Positions 28,492-36,713 of a DNA stretch of 64,000 nt are shown here, piece after piece. Below the pieces are notes generated by a model. The model saw nothing but the letters and a program-made list of their open reading frames with translations, did no database searches and was not told the DNA's origin. Source of the stretch: Falsirhodobacter flavus (lineage in GTDB: Bacteria > Pseudomonadota > Alphaproteobacteria > Rhodobacterales > Rhodobacteraceae); assembly GCA_029846755.1 (NCBI GenBank), contig JARWBI010000001.1, positions 1,054,001-1,118,000 on the forward strand, given 5' to 3'. The translations under genes were made by a program, and so were the position numbers. Position 1 is the first letter of the stretch. Every line of letters begins with the position of its first letter.

Positions 28492-29604
28492 TCATCGAAG
28501 CTTCTGGCCGCTGGATTGCCCCTGGAGCGTTGCAACGACCGCATCCGCTGGAACGTCGGACGAGATGAATGCTTCGCCTATGTCCCGCGCGAGGATGAAG
28601 CGCAGCTTGCCATCGACGACCTTCTTGTCCTGACCCATCAGGGCCAACAGTGCCTCTGGGCTTGGAAGCTCGCCCGGAATGTCGCTCAGGTCGACCTTCA
28701 TTCCCATCGCCCTCAGATGCGCGCGCAGACGACTCGGCGCTTCTTGCGGCAGAAGACCAAGGCGCTGGCTCAATTCAAGCGCAAGGACGCAGCCGATGGC
28801 GACGCCTTCGCCGTGCAACAGACGATCGGAATATCCGGTGGCCTTTTCCAGCGCGTGGCAGAAGGTATGGCCAAGGTTCAGTAGCGCGCGGTCGCCTTCC
28901 TCGGTCTCGTCCCGGGCAACGATCTCGGCTTTCATCTGGACGGATCGCAGCACGGCGTGCTGGCAAAGCGCCGGGTCGGTCAGCGCCGGACCGTTCGTTT
29001 CGAGCCAGCCGAAAAACGCAGCATCGCCCAAGAGACCGTATTTGACGACCTCGCCATAGCCCGACAGGAATTCGCGGCGCGGCAGGCTGGCCAGCGCATC
29101 GATGTCGGCCAGCACCAGCGACGGCTGGTGGAATGCCCCGACAAGGTTCTTGCCTTGCGCCGTGTTGATCCCGGTCTTGCCACCGACCGAGCTGTCCACC
29201 TGCGCGAGAAGCGATGTCGGGATCTGCACGAAGCGCACACCGCGGCGCAGGATCGCAGCGGCAAATCCGGCCAGATCGCCGATCACGCCGCCGCCCAGCG
29301 CCACGACCACGTCACGCCGTTCGACCTTCTGCTCCAGCAGCCATTCGGTCGCGCGGGCCAAATGCGGCCAGCTTTTCGTCGCCTCTCCGGCAGGAAGCGC
29401 CAGCGACGCGGCCTCGATCCCCGCAGCCTCCAGCGCGGCGATCAGGCGCGGCAATTGCGCGGCGGCGACGTTTTCATCCGTGATGATCGACACGCGCTTG
29501 CGGCGCAGCAGAGGCGCGATCTCGGCCCCTGCCCGGTCGATCAGCCCTCGGCCGATGCGGACCTCATAGCTGCGGCTTCCAAGATCGACAGGGACGATAT
29601 CCAT
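28492..29604 (-). CDS. aroB: 3-Dehydroquinate synthase
   Basis: A 370-residue NAD- and metal-dependent enzyme of the shikimate pathway, converting DAHP to 3-dehydroquinate. Motifs are the NAD-binding ALGGGVIGDLAGFAAA, DSSVGGKTGIN, and the metal-ligand region GHTFCHALEKATGY. The start abuts the aroK stop, so the two genes form an operon (aroK first). Confidence 0.97.
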   Translation of the reverse strand: MDIVPVDLGSRSYEVRIGRGLIDRAGAEIAPLLRRKRVSIITDENVAAAQLPRLIAALEAAGIEAASLALPAGEATKSWPHLARATEWLLEQKVERRDVVVALGGGVIGDLAGFAAAILRRGVRFVQIPTSLLAQVDSSVGGKTGINTAQGKNLVGAFHQPSLVLADIDALASLPRREFLSGYGEVVKYGLLGDAAFFGWLETNGPALTDPALCQHAVLRSVQMKAEIVARDETEEGDRALLNLGHTFCHALEKATGYSDRLLHGEGVAIGCVLALELSQRLGLLPQEAPSRLRAHLRAMGMKVDLSDIPGELPSPEALLALMGQDKKVVDGKLRFILARDIGEAFISSDVPADAVVATLQGQSSGQKLR

Positions 29605-30144
29605 TCACGGCTCCATGATATCGGGGTGGCGGGACAAGGCGTCGCGTACGCGGGCCGCCATCTGATCCACCGGAACACCGGGCAGGCTGTCCACGGTGAT
29701 CGCGGCCTTCGCATAGATGCCCTCGCGCGCGGCAAGAAGGTCGGCAAGCGTCTGGCGCGGGTTTGCCGTGCGCAGCAAGGGGCGCGAGGATTTGTGACGC
29801 ACGCGCTGCCATAGAAGGTCCAGCTCGGCCTTCAACCAGACTGAAACGCCGTGATCCGAGATCGCGCGCCGGTTCGATTCGGCCAGAAACGCACCGCCGC
29901 CGGTCGACAGAACGCAAGGCGCGCCCAGCAGAAGACGCGACAGGACCTGCGATTCCTTCTGCCGAAAAAAGGCCTCGCCGTGGTCGGCAAAGATTTCTGG
30001 GATACTGCGGGCGGCGGCCTTTTCGATCTCGTCATCCGAATCGACGAAGGGAACGCCAAGCTGCCGCGCAAGCTGCGTGCCCACAGCGGTCTTGCCCGCC
30101 CCCATCATTCCGACCAGCACAACGGTTTTCTTCAGCCGCGCCAT
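29605..30144 (-). CDS. aroK: Shikimate kinase
   Basis: A 179-residue P-loop kinase phosphorylating shikimate. Walker A is GMMGAGKTAVG near residues 12-22, the substrate-binding Asp lies in VDSDDEIE, and STGGGAFL and RPLLRT are also family-typical. It is divergent from a membrane micro-protein gene over 165 bp. Confidence 0.97.
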   Translation of the reverse strand: MARLKKTVVLVGMMGAGKTAVGTQLARQLGVPFVDSDDEIEKAAARSIPEIFADHGEAFFRQKESQVLSRLLLGAPCVLSTGGGAFLAESNRRAISDHGVSVWLKAELDLLWQRVRHKSSRPLLRTANPRQTLADLLAAREGIYAKAAITVDSLPGVPVDQMAARVRDALSRHPDIMEP

Positions 30145-30309
30145 TCTTCCCTGTCTTCAAAACCCGCGCAGGTTCCAGCCCGCGACAAAACGCGCGCGGG
30201 TTCTGGCCCACGACACTGTTATGGGGTAATGGCGTGAACTGGACGCGATTGCCAGATACAATCGCCAATGACGCCGGAAGCGGCGCTGCGACGGGCAGAA
30301 AGGCAAGAC

Positions 30310-30444
30310 ATGGGGTTCATCATCAAGACGGTTCTGCTGCTGGCGGTTCTGGGTTTCGCGGCACTGGCCGGTTTCGCCTATCTGGGCGACATGGATCCGC
30401 CGCAGTCCGAGATCACGAAGCCGGTGGTGCTGGATGCGGGCTAG
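30310..30444 (+). CDS. 44-residue single-pass membrane protein
   Basis: A short reading frame encoding MGFIIKTVLLLAVLGFAALA and then GFAYLGDMDPPQSE, ending in VVLDAG. One hydrophobic helix (about residues 4-25) and a short acidic, Pro-containing tail are seen. It overlaps the next gene by 11 bases in another frame, which argues that it is translated. It probably couples expression of, or partners with, the exported 506-residue protein. No family is recognised. Confidence 0.65.
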   Translation: MGFIIKTVLLLAVLGFAALAGFAYLGDMDPPQSEITKPVVLDAG

Positions 30445-31954
30445 GCACCTCGCCTTCCTGTGTCTTGCGGGCGCCCTGCCCGCGCAGGCCGAAGCGCCGC
30501 TCTCGGCCATCGACTGGCTTTCGCAATCGGTGACGACCCCCGTGGTCATGCCTGCGCCGAAACCGGCGGAACCTGCGGTCTCCACCTCTCCGCTGCCGGG
30601 CCACGTCGCGGTGACGCCGCTTGACGGGCCGACGGCCGATGGCGCGGGGCTGCTGACGCCGCGCCAGACCGGGCTGCCGCGCAACCTCTGGGGCCTTGGC
30701 CGCGCGGACGAGATCGCCGCCAAGATCACCGCCGCGCCCGCAAACAGCCTACCCGCCCTGCATGGGCTGATGATGACGCTGCTTCTGGCCGAAGCGGACC
30801 CGCCTGCCGATGCCGGGACCGGCAACGCGCTGCTGCTGGCGCGGGTGGACAAGCTGCTGTCGATGGGCGCGCTGGATCAGGCGCAGGCGCTGCTGGACGT
30901 TGCCGGGTCCGACAGCGTGGAGCCGTTCCGCCGCAGCTTCGACATCGCGCTGCTTCAGGGGACCGAGGATCGCGCCTGCAAGGTGATCGACGCATCGCCC
31001 CATCTTGCGCCGACCTTCCCGGCGCGGGTCTTCTGCCTTGCGCGGTCGGGCGACTGGAACGCCGCCGCGCTGACGCTGCGCACCGGTGTCGCGCTTGGTC
31101 ATATCCCGGCGGATGAAGACGCGCTGCTGTCGCGCTTTCTCGACCCCGAGCTTTTCGAGGGCGAGCCACCCCTGCCGCCGCCCGAGCGCCCCAACCCGTT
31201 GAACTGGCGCATGTTCGAGGCGATAGGCGAGCCGCTTTCGACCAACACCCTGCCCCTGGCCTTCGCCCATGCCGAACTGCGCGAAACCGCCGGATGGAAG
31301 GCGCAGTTGGAAGCGGCCGAGCGCCTGTCCCGCGCGGGCGTGCTGGAGCCGAACCAACTTCTAGGCCTTTATACCGAGCGGCAGGCCGCCGCCTCGGGCG
31401 GGGTATGGGACCGGGTCGCGGCGCTGCATTCGCTGGACGCGGGGATCGAAGCGGGCAATCCCGGCTCCGCCCTGTCTGCCGCCTGGACGCAGATGGTCGG
31501 AGCAGAGCTGGAAGTTCCTTTCGCCCGCATCTATGCCGAACCACTTCTGAACCTCGAACTGGCGGGCGAGGATGCGGCGCTTGCCTATCGCATCGGGCTG
31601 CTGGCGGGCGATTACGCGGATGCCGCCAAGGCCCATGCGCCCGACGATCCGACCGAAGTGTTCCTTGCCGGGATCGCGCGCGGCAGGCTGACCGGAGTTC
31701 CGACGACCGACAGCCTGGCCCGCGCCATCGCCGCAGCATTCATGCGCCCTGTTCCCTCGCCCGAGGCGCAGGGGCTGCTGGCCGAGAACCGCGTGGGCGA
31801 AGCATTGATGCTGAGCATCGACCGCATCTCGCGCGGGGTTCAGGGCGATCTGCGCGGCGTGACCGAGGGGCTGTCGATCCTGCTATCGCTGCGCCTTGAC
31901 GATCAGGCGAAACGGGTCGCGCTGCAACTGATGCTGTTGGAGCGGCGGGGATGA
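30434..31954 (+). CDS. Exported conserved hypothetical protein with helical repeats
   Basis: A 506-residue protein with a signal peptide (MRARHLAFLCLAGALPAQA), a Pro-rich linker (about residues 35-70) and then Ala/Leu-rich helix pairs reminiscent of TPR/SEL1-type solenoids, for example LLLARVDKLLSMGALDQAQALL. No enzyme motif is visible. It is conserved at the aroK-xerD locus in Rhodobacteraceae as far as I can recall, but its role is unknown. The start overlaps the micro-protein gene, and the stop overlaps xerD as ATGA, so three genes are coupled. Confidence 0.75.
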   Translation: MRARHLAFLCLAGALPAQAEAPLSAIDWLSQSVTTPVVMPAPKPAEPAVSTSPLPGHVAVTPLDGPTADGAGLLTPRQTGLPRNLWGLGRADEIAAKITAAPANSLPALHGLMMTLLLAEADPPADAGTGNALLLARVDKLLSMGALDQAQALLDVAGSDSVEPFRRSFDIALLQGTEDRACKVIDASPHLAPTFPARVFCLARSGDWNAAALTLRTGVALGHIPADEDALLSRFLDPELFEGEPPLPPPERPNPLNWRMFEAIGEPLSTNTLPLAFAHAELRETAGWKAQLEAAERLSRAGVLEPNQLLGLYTERQAAASGGVWDRVAALHSLDAGIEAGNPGSALSAAWTQMVGAELEVPFARIYAEPLLNLELAGEDAALAYRIGLLAGDYADAAKAHAPDDPTEVFLAGIARGRLTGVPTTDSLARAIAAAFMRPVPSPEAQGLLAENRVGEALMLSIDRISRGVQGDLRGVTEGLSILLSLRLDDQAKRVALQLMLLERRG

Positions 31955-32856
31955 GCGATCACGCCTGGATCTCGCGGTTTCTGGACGCGCAGGCCGCCGA
32001 GGTCGGGGCCGCACGCAACACGCTGCTGGCCTATGGGCGCGATCTGAAGGATTTCGCGGGCTGGCTGGATCGGCGCGGGTCGGACTTCACCCGTGCCGAC
32101 CGTCAGGCGGTCGAGGATTACCTGATCTTCTGCGACGCCCAAGGCCTGTCCAAGGCGACCCGCGCACGGCGCCTTGTCGCGATCCGCCAGCTTTACCGTT
32201 TCGCGCACGAGGAAGGGCTTCGCGCCGACAACCCCGCCATCCGCATGAAAGGCCCCGGCCCTACCCGCAAGCTGCCCGGCACGCTGAGCGTCGAGGAGGT
32301 GGACCGCCTGCTGGAAGCCGCCCGCGACAAGGGCCGGGACGATGCGGCGCAGGTCCGCAACCGCTGCCTGATGGAACTGCTCTATGCGACGGGCATGCGC
32401 GTGTCGGAACTGGTCGGCCTGCCCGAAGCCGCCGCACGGGGCAATCCGCAGATGATGCTGGTCAAGGGCAAAGGCGGCAAGGAGCGGTTGGTGCCGCTGT
32501 CGCCCCCGGCGCGGGAAGCACTCGCGGCGTGGCTGAAGGTCCGCGATGCCTCGGCATCGCGCGAGTCGCGCTTCCTGTTTCCAGGCCGCGGGGTCGAAGG
32601 GCATCTGCGGCGCGAGTATTTCTTCAAACTGGTGCAGCAGATCGCGGTGATGGCGGGCATCTCACCCTCGCGCGTGACCCCGCATGCGCTGCGCCATGCC
32701 TTCGCGACGCATCTGCTGGCGGGCGGCGCGGACCTGCGCGCGATCCAGACGCTGCTGGGCCATTCCGACATCGCGACTGTCGAAATCTATACCCATGTGG
32801 TGGACGAGCAGCTCAAGTCGCTCGTCCTGAAGCATCACCCGCTGGCCGAAGATTAA
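31951..32856 (+). CDS. xerD: Site-specific tyrosine recombinase XerD
   Basis: A 301-residue recombinase acting with XerC at dif to resolve chromosome dimers. The N-terminal SAM-like DNA-binding domain has RNTLLAYGRDLKDFAGWL. The catalytic residues are Arg in TGMRVSELVGL, HALRHAFATHLL with His-x-x-Arg, the later His in LLGHSDIATVEIYTHV, and Tyr in the same block. XerD rather than XerC is favoured by the aroK-aroB neighbourhood. It is convergent with the HerA-like gene with a four-base overlap. Confidence 0.92.
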   Translation: MSDHAWISRFLDAQAAEVGAARNTLLAYGRDLKDFAGWLDRRGSDFTRADRQAVEDYLIFCDAQGLSKATRARRLVAIRQLYRFAHEEGLRADNPAIRMKGPGPTRKLPGTLSVEEVDRLLEAARDKGRDDAAQVRNRCLMELLYATGMRVSELVGLPEAAARGNPQMMLVKGKGGKERLVPLSPPAREALAAWLKVRDASASRESRFLFPGRGVEGHLRREYFFKLVQQIAVMAGISPSRVTPHALRHAFATHLLAGGADLRAIQTLLGHSDIATVEIYTHVVDEQLKSLVLKHHPLAED

Positions 32857-34322
32857 CGCCGCCCGCCGAACAACGATCCCAGAACGCCGCGCACCAATGC
32901 CTGACCCGAGCGCGTTCCAAGCTGCCGCGCGAAGGATTTGGCGAAGGCCTCGCCCACGCTGTCTCCACGCCGCGCCGCAGGTTTCTTCGGCTCGTATCGG
33001 CGGCCGGCGCTATGCTCCGGCTCCGCCGGTTTGACCCGCGCGGCCAGCTTCTCGAACGCCGACTCGCGATCCACCAAGCGGTCGTATTTTCCCGCCAGCG
33101 GCGAGGCGAAGATCGCCTGCGCCCGCTCGTCCGGCGTGATCGGCCCAAGCTGCGACGATGGCGGGCGCACCAGAGTCCGCTCCACCACGCCCGGAACGCC
33201 CTTCGCCTCCAGGAACGAAGTCACCGCCTCGCCCGTCCCGACCTCGCGGATCGCGGTTTCGGTGTCGAAGCGCGGGTTCGGGCGATAGGTCTGGGCGGCT
33301 TGGGACAGGTTCTTCTGGTCCTTGGCGGTGAAGGCCCGCAGCGCGTGCTGCACCCGGTTGCCAAGCTGGGCAAGGATGTCTTCGGGAACGTCGGCGGGCT
33401 GCTGCGTGACGAAATAGATGCCGACCCCCTTCGACCGGATCAGCCGCGCCACCTGTTCGACCTTGGCCACCAATGCCTTCGGGGCATCGTCGAACAGCAG
33501 ATGCGCCTCGTCGAAGAAGAAGACCAGCTTCGGCTTTTCGGGATCGCCCACCTCTGGCAGCGTCTCGAACAGTTCCGAAAGCAGCCACAAAAGGAACGTG
33601 GCGTAGAGCCGCGGCGAGTTCATCAGCCGGTCGGCGGCAAGGATGTTGATCCGCCCCCGCCCGTCCGGCGCGGTCTGCATCATGTCGGCCAGATCCAGCG
33701 CAGGTTCGCCGAACAGCTGCGTTCCGCCCTCGTTCTCCAGCACCAGAAGGCGGCGCTGGATCGCGCCGATCGACGCCTTCGCAACAAGGCCATAGCGGGT
33801 GCCGATCTCGTCGGCATTCTCGCCCACGAAATTCATCATGGCCTGAAGATCCTTCAGGTCCAGCAGTGCCAGCCCTTCCTCGTCCGCCAGCCGGAAGGCG
33901 ACGTTCAGTGCCCCCTCCTGCGCCTCTGTCAACTCCAGCAGACGCGACAGCAGCAACGGGCCCATCTCGGCCACGGTGGTGCGGATCGGATGGCCCTGCT
34001 GGCCCCACAGATCCCAGAACACGGCGGGAAAAGCGGCATAGGTCAGGTCGAGCCCGATGGTTTTCGCGCGCGCCGCGAACCCTTCATGCATCTTCGCATC
34101 GGCACTGCCCGCGCGCGCAAGCCCGGCCAGATCGCCCTTCACATCGGCCATGAACACCGGCACGCCCGCCGCCGAGAATCCTTCGGCCATCACCTGAAGC
34201 GTCACGGTCTTGCCCGTCCCCGTCGCCCCCGCGATCAGACCATGGCGGTTGCCGTATTTCAGAAGAAGGGTCTGCGCCGCGCCATATCCCTCGCCACCGC
34301 CGCCGATGAAAATGCTGTCCAT
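32853..34322 (-). CDS. HerA-like ATPase (DUF853 family)
   Basis: A 489-residue FtsK/HerA-superfamily ATPase. Walker A is GATGTGKTVTLQ near residues 32-43, Walker B is KLVFFFDEAHLLFDDA, and a downstream arginine-finger region occurs in YFVTQQPADVPEDIL. The DUF853 family is widespread; hexameric DNA translocation is inferred from homology and physiological role is unclear. The C-terminus is Arg-rich with GLY/GRR ending. Confidence 0.9.
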   Translation of the reverse strand: MDSIFIGGGGEGYGAAQTLLLKYGNRHGLIAGATGTGKTVTLQVMAEGFSAAGVPVFMADVKGDLAGLARAGSADAKMHEGFAARAKTIGLDLTYAAFPAVFWDLWGQQGHPIRTTVAEMGPLLLSRLLELTEAQEGALNVAFRLADEEGLALLDLKDLQAMMNFVGENADEIGTRYGLVAKASIGAIQRRLLVLENEGGTQLFGEPALDLADMMQTAPDGRGRINILAADRLMNSPRLYATFLLWLLSELFETLPEVGDPEKPKLVFFFDEAHLLFDDAPKALVAKVEQVARLIRSKGVGIYFVTQQPADVPEDILAQLGNRVQHALRAFTAKDQKNLSQAAQTYRPNPRFDTETAIREVGTGEAVTSFLEAKGVPGVVERTLVRPPSSQLGPITPDERAQAIFASPLAGKYDRLVDRESAFEKLAARVKPAEPEHSAGRRYEPKKPAARRGDSVGEAFAKSFARQLGTRSGQALVRGVLGSLFGGRR

Positions 34323-34398
34323 CCGAAAATCCCTCTTCCAACACGCCTCATGCGGATGAAGCCTTTTCCCATCCAGCCTGACAACCGGAACATTCCAG

Positions 34399-34427
34399 TT
34401 GACGGACCATCGGCCAGACCGTAGCGT
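34399..34427 (+). promoter_or_regulatory. Candidate promoter of a small RNA
   Basis: TTGACG at 34399-34404 and TAGCGT at 34422-34427 are separated by 17 bases. The -35 box is five of six to consensus, the -10 box three of six. The same combination (TTGACG, 17 bases, TAG-type -10) precedes tRNA-Gly at 42663. A transcript would start near 34434. Confidence 0.5.
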
Positions 34428-34433
34428 AACAGT

Positions 34434-34506
34434 AATAAGTCGGCCAGTCCGACAGGGAGCATCTCTTTGGAAAAGGGTCGGCGGAAAGTCGGCCCTTTTC
34501 CTTTTT
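34434..34506 (+). ncRNA. Candidate small RNA, about 73 nt
   Basis: Between two divergent genes there is a promoter-like element, a small hairpin (GTCGG, loop CCAGT, CCGAC at 34439-34453), a single-stranded linker with AGGGAGCATCTCTTT, and a strong terminator ending in five T. No reading frame or plus-strand gene lies upstream that would need this terminator. This organisation is that of a short trans-acting sRNA. No known family is recognised, and expression is untested. Confidence 0.5.
34469..34506 (+). terminator. Strong rho-independent terminator
   Basis: A 12-bp stem (GGAAAAGGGTCG with CGGCCCTTTTCC, one G-T pair) with a nine-base loop is followed by TTTTT. It is directional for the plus strand; on the other strand the flank is AAAGAG. 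Confidence 0.85.
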
Positions 34507-34577
34507 GCCGCGCCGTTTATCCCTGACTTCGCACTTCGCCCATGCTAATCCGGCTGGCAGAACCACTTGAGGACGAT

Positions 34578-35192
34578 ATGCGAATGTCGAAGACCCTTAC
34601 GAGCCTTCTTGCCCTGACCCTCGGCCTTGGCCTCGCACAGGCCACGCTCGCACAGGAGGCGCCCACAGCAGATGCGCCCGCCGCCGATGGGCTGAGCATG
34701 GGCGAGGCCCCCGCCGATCCGAACGGTCCCGGCAGCATGTATGTCGAGGCGGAGTTCAACGACTGGGAACAGCGCTGCATCCGTGAAGAAGATGGCACGA
34801 ACCCCTGCCAGCTGTATCAGCTGCTTCAGGATGGCGAAGGCAACAACGTCGCCGAATTCAGCCTGTTCAACCTGCCTGCCGGGAATCAGGCCGCCGCCGG
34901 TGCGACGATCATCGTCCCGCTGGAGACGCTGCTGACCGCCAATCTGGTCATGAAGGTCGATAACGCCCCCGAGAAGGTCTATCCCTTCAGCTGGTGCAGC
35001 AATGTCGGCTGCGTCTCGCGCGTCGGGTTCACTCAGGCCGAAGTGGATGCGTTCAAGAACGGATCGAAGGCCGTGCTGACCATCGTTCCGGTCGTCGCGC
35101 CCGATCAGAAAGTCGCGCTGGACCTGTCCCTGTCGGGCTTCACCGCGGGCTTCACCGCCGTGACCGAGGCGAACACCGCCAACGCACAATAA
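34578..35192 (+). CDS. Invasion-associated locus B (IalB) family protein
   Basis: A 204-residue periplasmic protein with signal peptide (MRMSKTLTSLLALTLGLGLAQATLAQ), a short Ala/Pro/Asp linker, and an IalB domain including FNDWEQRCI, the paired-Cys NPCQLYQLLQ and the FSWCSNVGCVSRVGFTQ block. Four Cys probably form two disulfides. In Bartonella the family is linked to host-cell entry; in free-living Rhodobacteraceae the role is unknown. A GAGGA site precedes the chosen ATG. Confidence 0.9.
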   Translation: MRMSKTLTSLLALTLGLGLAQATLAQEAPTADAPAADGLSMGEAPADPNGPGSMYVEAEFNDWEQRCIREEDGTNPCQLYQLLQDGEGNNVAEFSLFNLPAGNQAAAGATIIVPLETLLTANLVMKVDNAPEKVYPFSWCSNVGCVSRVGFTQAEVDAFKNGSKAVLTIVPVVAPDQKVALDLSLSGFTAGFTAVTEANTANAQ

Positions 35193-35196
35193 GGCC

Positions 35197-35219
35197 AAGG
35201 CCCCCGCGAAGGGGGCCTT
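35197..35219. terminator. Bidirectional terminator between ialB-like and ketoacyl synthase genes
   Basis: AAGGCCCCC and GGGGGCCTT form a perfect 9-bp stem with loop GCGAA. It begins four bases after the ialB-like stop and reaches the stop codon of the convergent synthase gene. Confidence 0.75.
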
Positions 35220-36426
35220 ACGCTTTGCGCAGGGCCAGAACCGCGTTCAGCCCGCCAAAGGCAAAGGCGTTCGACAGAACAACATCCACCTTCGCCTCGC
35301 GCGCGACGTTCGGCACCACGTCCAGCGCACATTCCGGGTCCGGTTCCTCATAGCCGATGGTGGGGGCAATCACCCCGTCCTTCAGCGCCATGATGCAGGC
35401 CAGAAGCTCTACCGCGCCGGTCCCGCCGATCAGATGCCCGTGCATGGATTTGGTCGAGGAAATCATCAGCGTATCCGCGTGATGGCCGAACACATCCGCC
35501 ACCGCCGCGCATTCGGTCTTGTCGTTCGCCGCCGTGCCGGTGCCGTGGGCATTGATATAGCCGACTTCCTCGCCGTTCAGCTTTGCATCCCGCAGCGCGC
35601 CCGAAATTGCGCGCGCCGCACCCTGCTTGTTCGGCATCACGATGTCGGACGCGTCCGAGGTCATTGCGAAACCAACCACCTCGGCCAATATCTCGGCTCC
35701 GCGTTTACGGGCATGTTCGTATTCCTCGAACACGAAGACGGCGGCACCCTCGCCCTGCACCATGCCGTTGCGGTTCAAGCTGAAGGGGCGGCAAGCGTCC
35801 TTTGACATGACGCGCAGCCCTTCCCACGCTTTGATCCCGCCGAAGCACAGCATGGATTCCGACCCGCCCGTAACCATCGCCCGGCTCATCCCCGAACGGA
35901 CCATGTTGAACGCCTGCCCCATCGCGTGATTGGAACTGGCGCAAGCGGTCGCAACGGTGAAGCTTGGCCCTTTGAGGTTGAACTCCATCGAAATGTGGCT
36001 GGCAGCGGCGTTGTTCATCAGCTTCGGCACGACGAAGGGATGGACGCGGTTCTTCCCCTCCTCATAGACGGTGCGGTAATTCTCGTCCCAGGTGTTTACG
36101 CCCCCCGCGGCGGTGCCCAGCACCACCCCTGCCTCGTATCCCAGATGGCCGTCAAAGTTCAGGCCCGACTGGCCCACCGCCTCGCGCGCGGCAAGCAGGG
36201 TGAACTGCGTGAACTTGTCGTAAAGGACGATCTGCTGGCGGTTGAAATGCGCCTCTGGGTCCCAATGGTGGACCTGACCGCCGATCTGGATCGAAAGGCG
36301 GTCCTTGTCGCGGATCTCCAGCTCGGTGATGCCGCAGCGGCCTTCGCGGAACGCCTCGAACGTGCCGGGAACGTCGTGGGCCAGCGCATTGATCGTGCCG
36401 GCCCCGGTAATGACGACGCGCTTCAT
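35218..36426 (-). CDS. Beta-ketoacyl-ACP synthase (FabF-like)
   Basis: A 402-residue condensing enzyme of the KAS II group. The active-site Cys lies in VATACASSNHAMG, and the two His in INAHGTGTAANDKTE and KSMHGHLIGGTGAVE. It elongates acyl-ACP with malonyl-ACP. Because it is encoded with its own acyl carrier protein and lpxD, it may serve a dedicated lipid A or long-chain acyl supply rather than bulk fatty-acid synthesis. The start overlaps the acp stop by four bases (ATGA). Confidence 0.92.
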   Translation of the reverse strand: MKRVVITGAGTINALAHDVPGTFEAFREGRCGITELEIRDKDRLSIQIGGQVHHWDPEAHFNRQQIVLYDKFTQFTLLAAREAVGQSGLNFDGHLGYEAGVVLGTAAGGVNTWDENYRTVYEEGKNRVHPFVVPKLMNNAAASHISMEFNLKGPSFTVATACASSNHAMGQAFNMVRSGMSRAMVTGGSESMLCFGGIKAWEGLRVMSKDACRPFSLNRNGMVQGEGAAVFVFEEYEHARKRGAEILAEVVGFAMTSDASDIVMPNKQGAARAISGALRDAKLNGEEVGYINAHGTGTAANDKTECAAVADVFGHHADTLMISSTKSMHGHLIGGTGAVELLACIMALKDGVIAPTIGYEEPDPECALDVVPNVAREAKVDVVLSNAFAFGGLNAVLALRKA

Positions 36427-36683
36427 GCCTTCTGCGCGACCAGACCTTCGACCGCCGTCACGATGGACCGCACGGTAGAGATGTCGAACCCGCTGGCCGA
36501 CGGATCGTTGGCGTTGAACGGAACGGAGATGTCGAACGCCTCCTCGATGGCGAAGATGGATTCGACAAGGCCAAGGCTGTCGATGCCAAGATCCGCCAAC
36601 GTGGAATCGGGCGTCACATCCGCCGGGTCCAGCACCGCCTGTTCCGCGATGATCCGAATGACCTCTTGTTCGACGGATGCCAT
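36423..36683 (-). CDS. Acyl carrier protein (accessory copy)
   Basis: An 86-residue ACP with the phosphopantetheine site in LADLGIDSLGLVESIFAIEE (Ser near residue 36). It differs from the housekeeping AcpP sequence (for example the NANDPSASGFDIST loop) and from long AcpXL, so it is likely a second, specialised carrier. It is co-transcribed with the FabF-like synthase and follows lpxD by 30 bases on the same strand. Confidence 0.9.
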   Translation of the reverse strand: MASVEQEVIRIIAEQAVLDPADVTPDSTLADLGIDSLGLVESIFAIEEAFDISVPFNANDPSASGFDISTVRSIVTAVEGLVAQKA

Positions 36684-36713
36684 GGCTGTCTCCTGTTCGT
36701 CCGCGTAAAAGTT

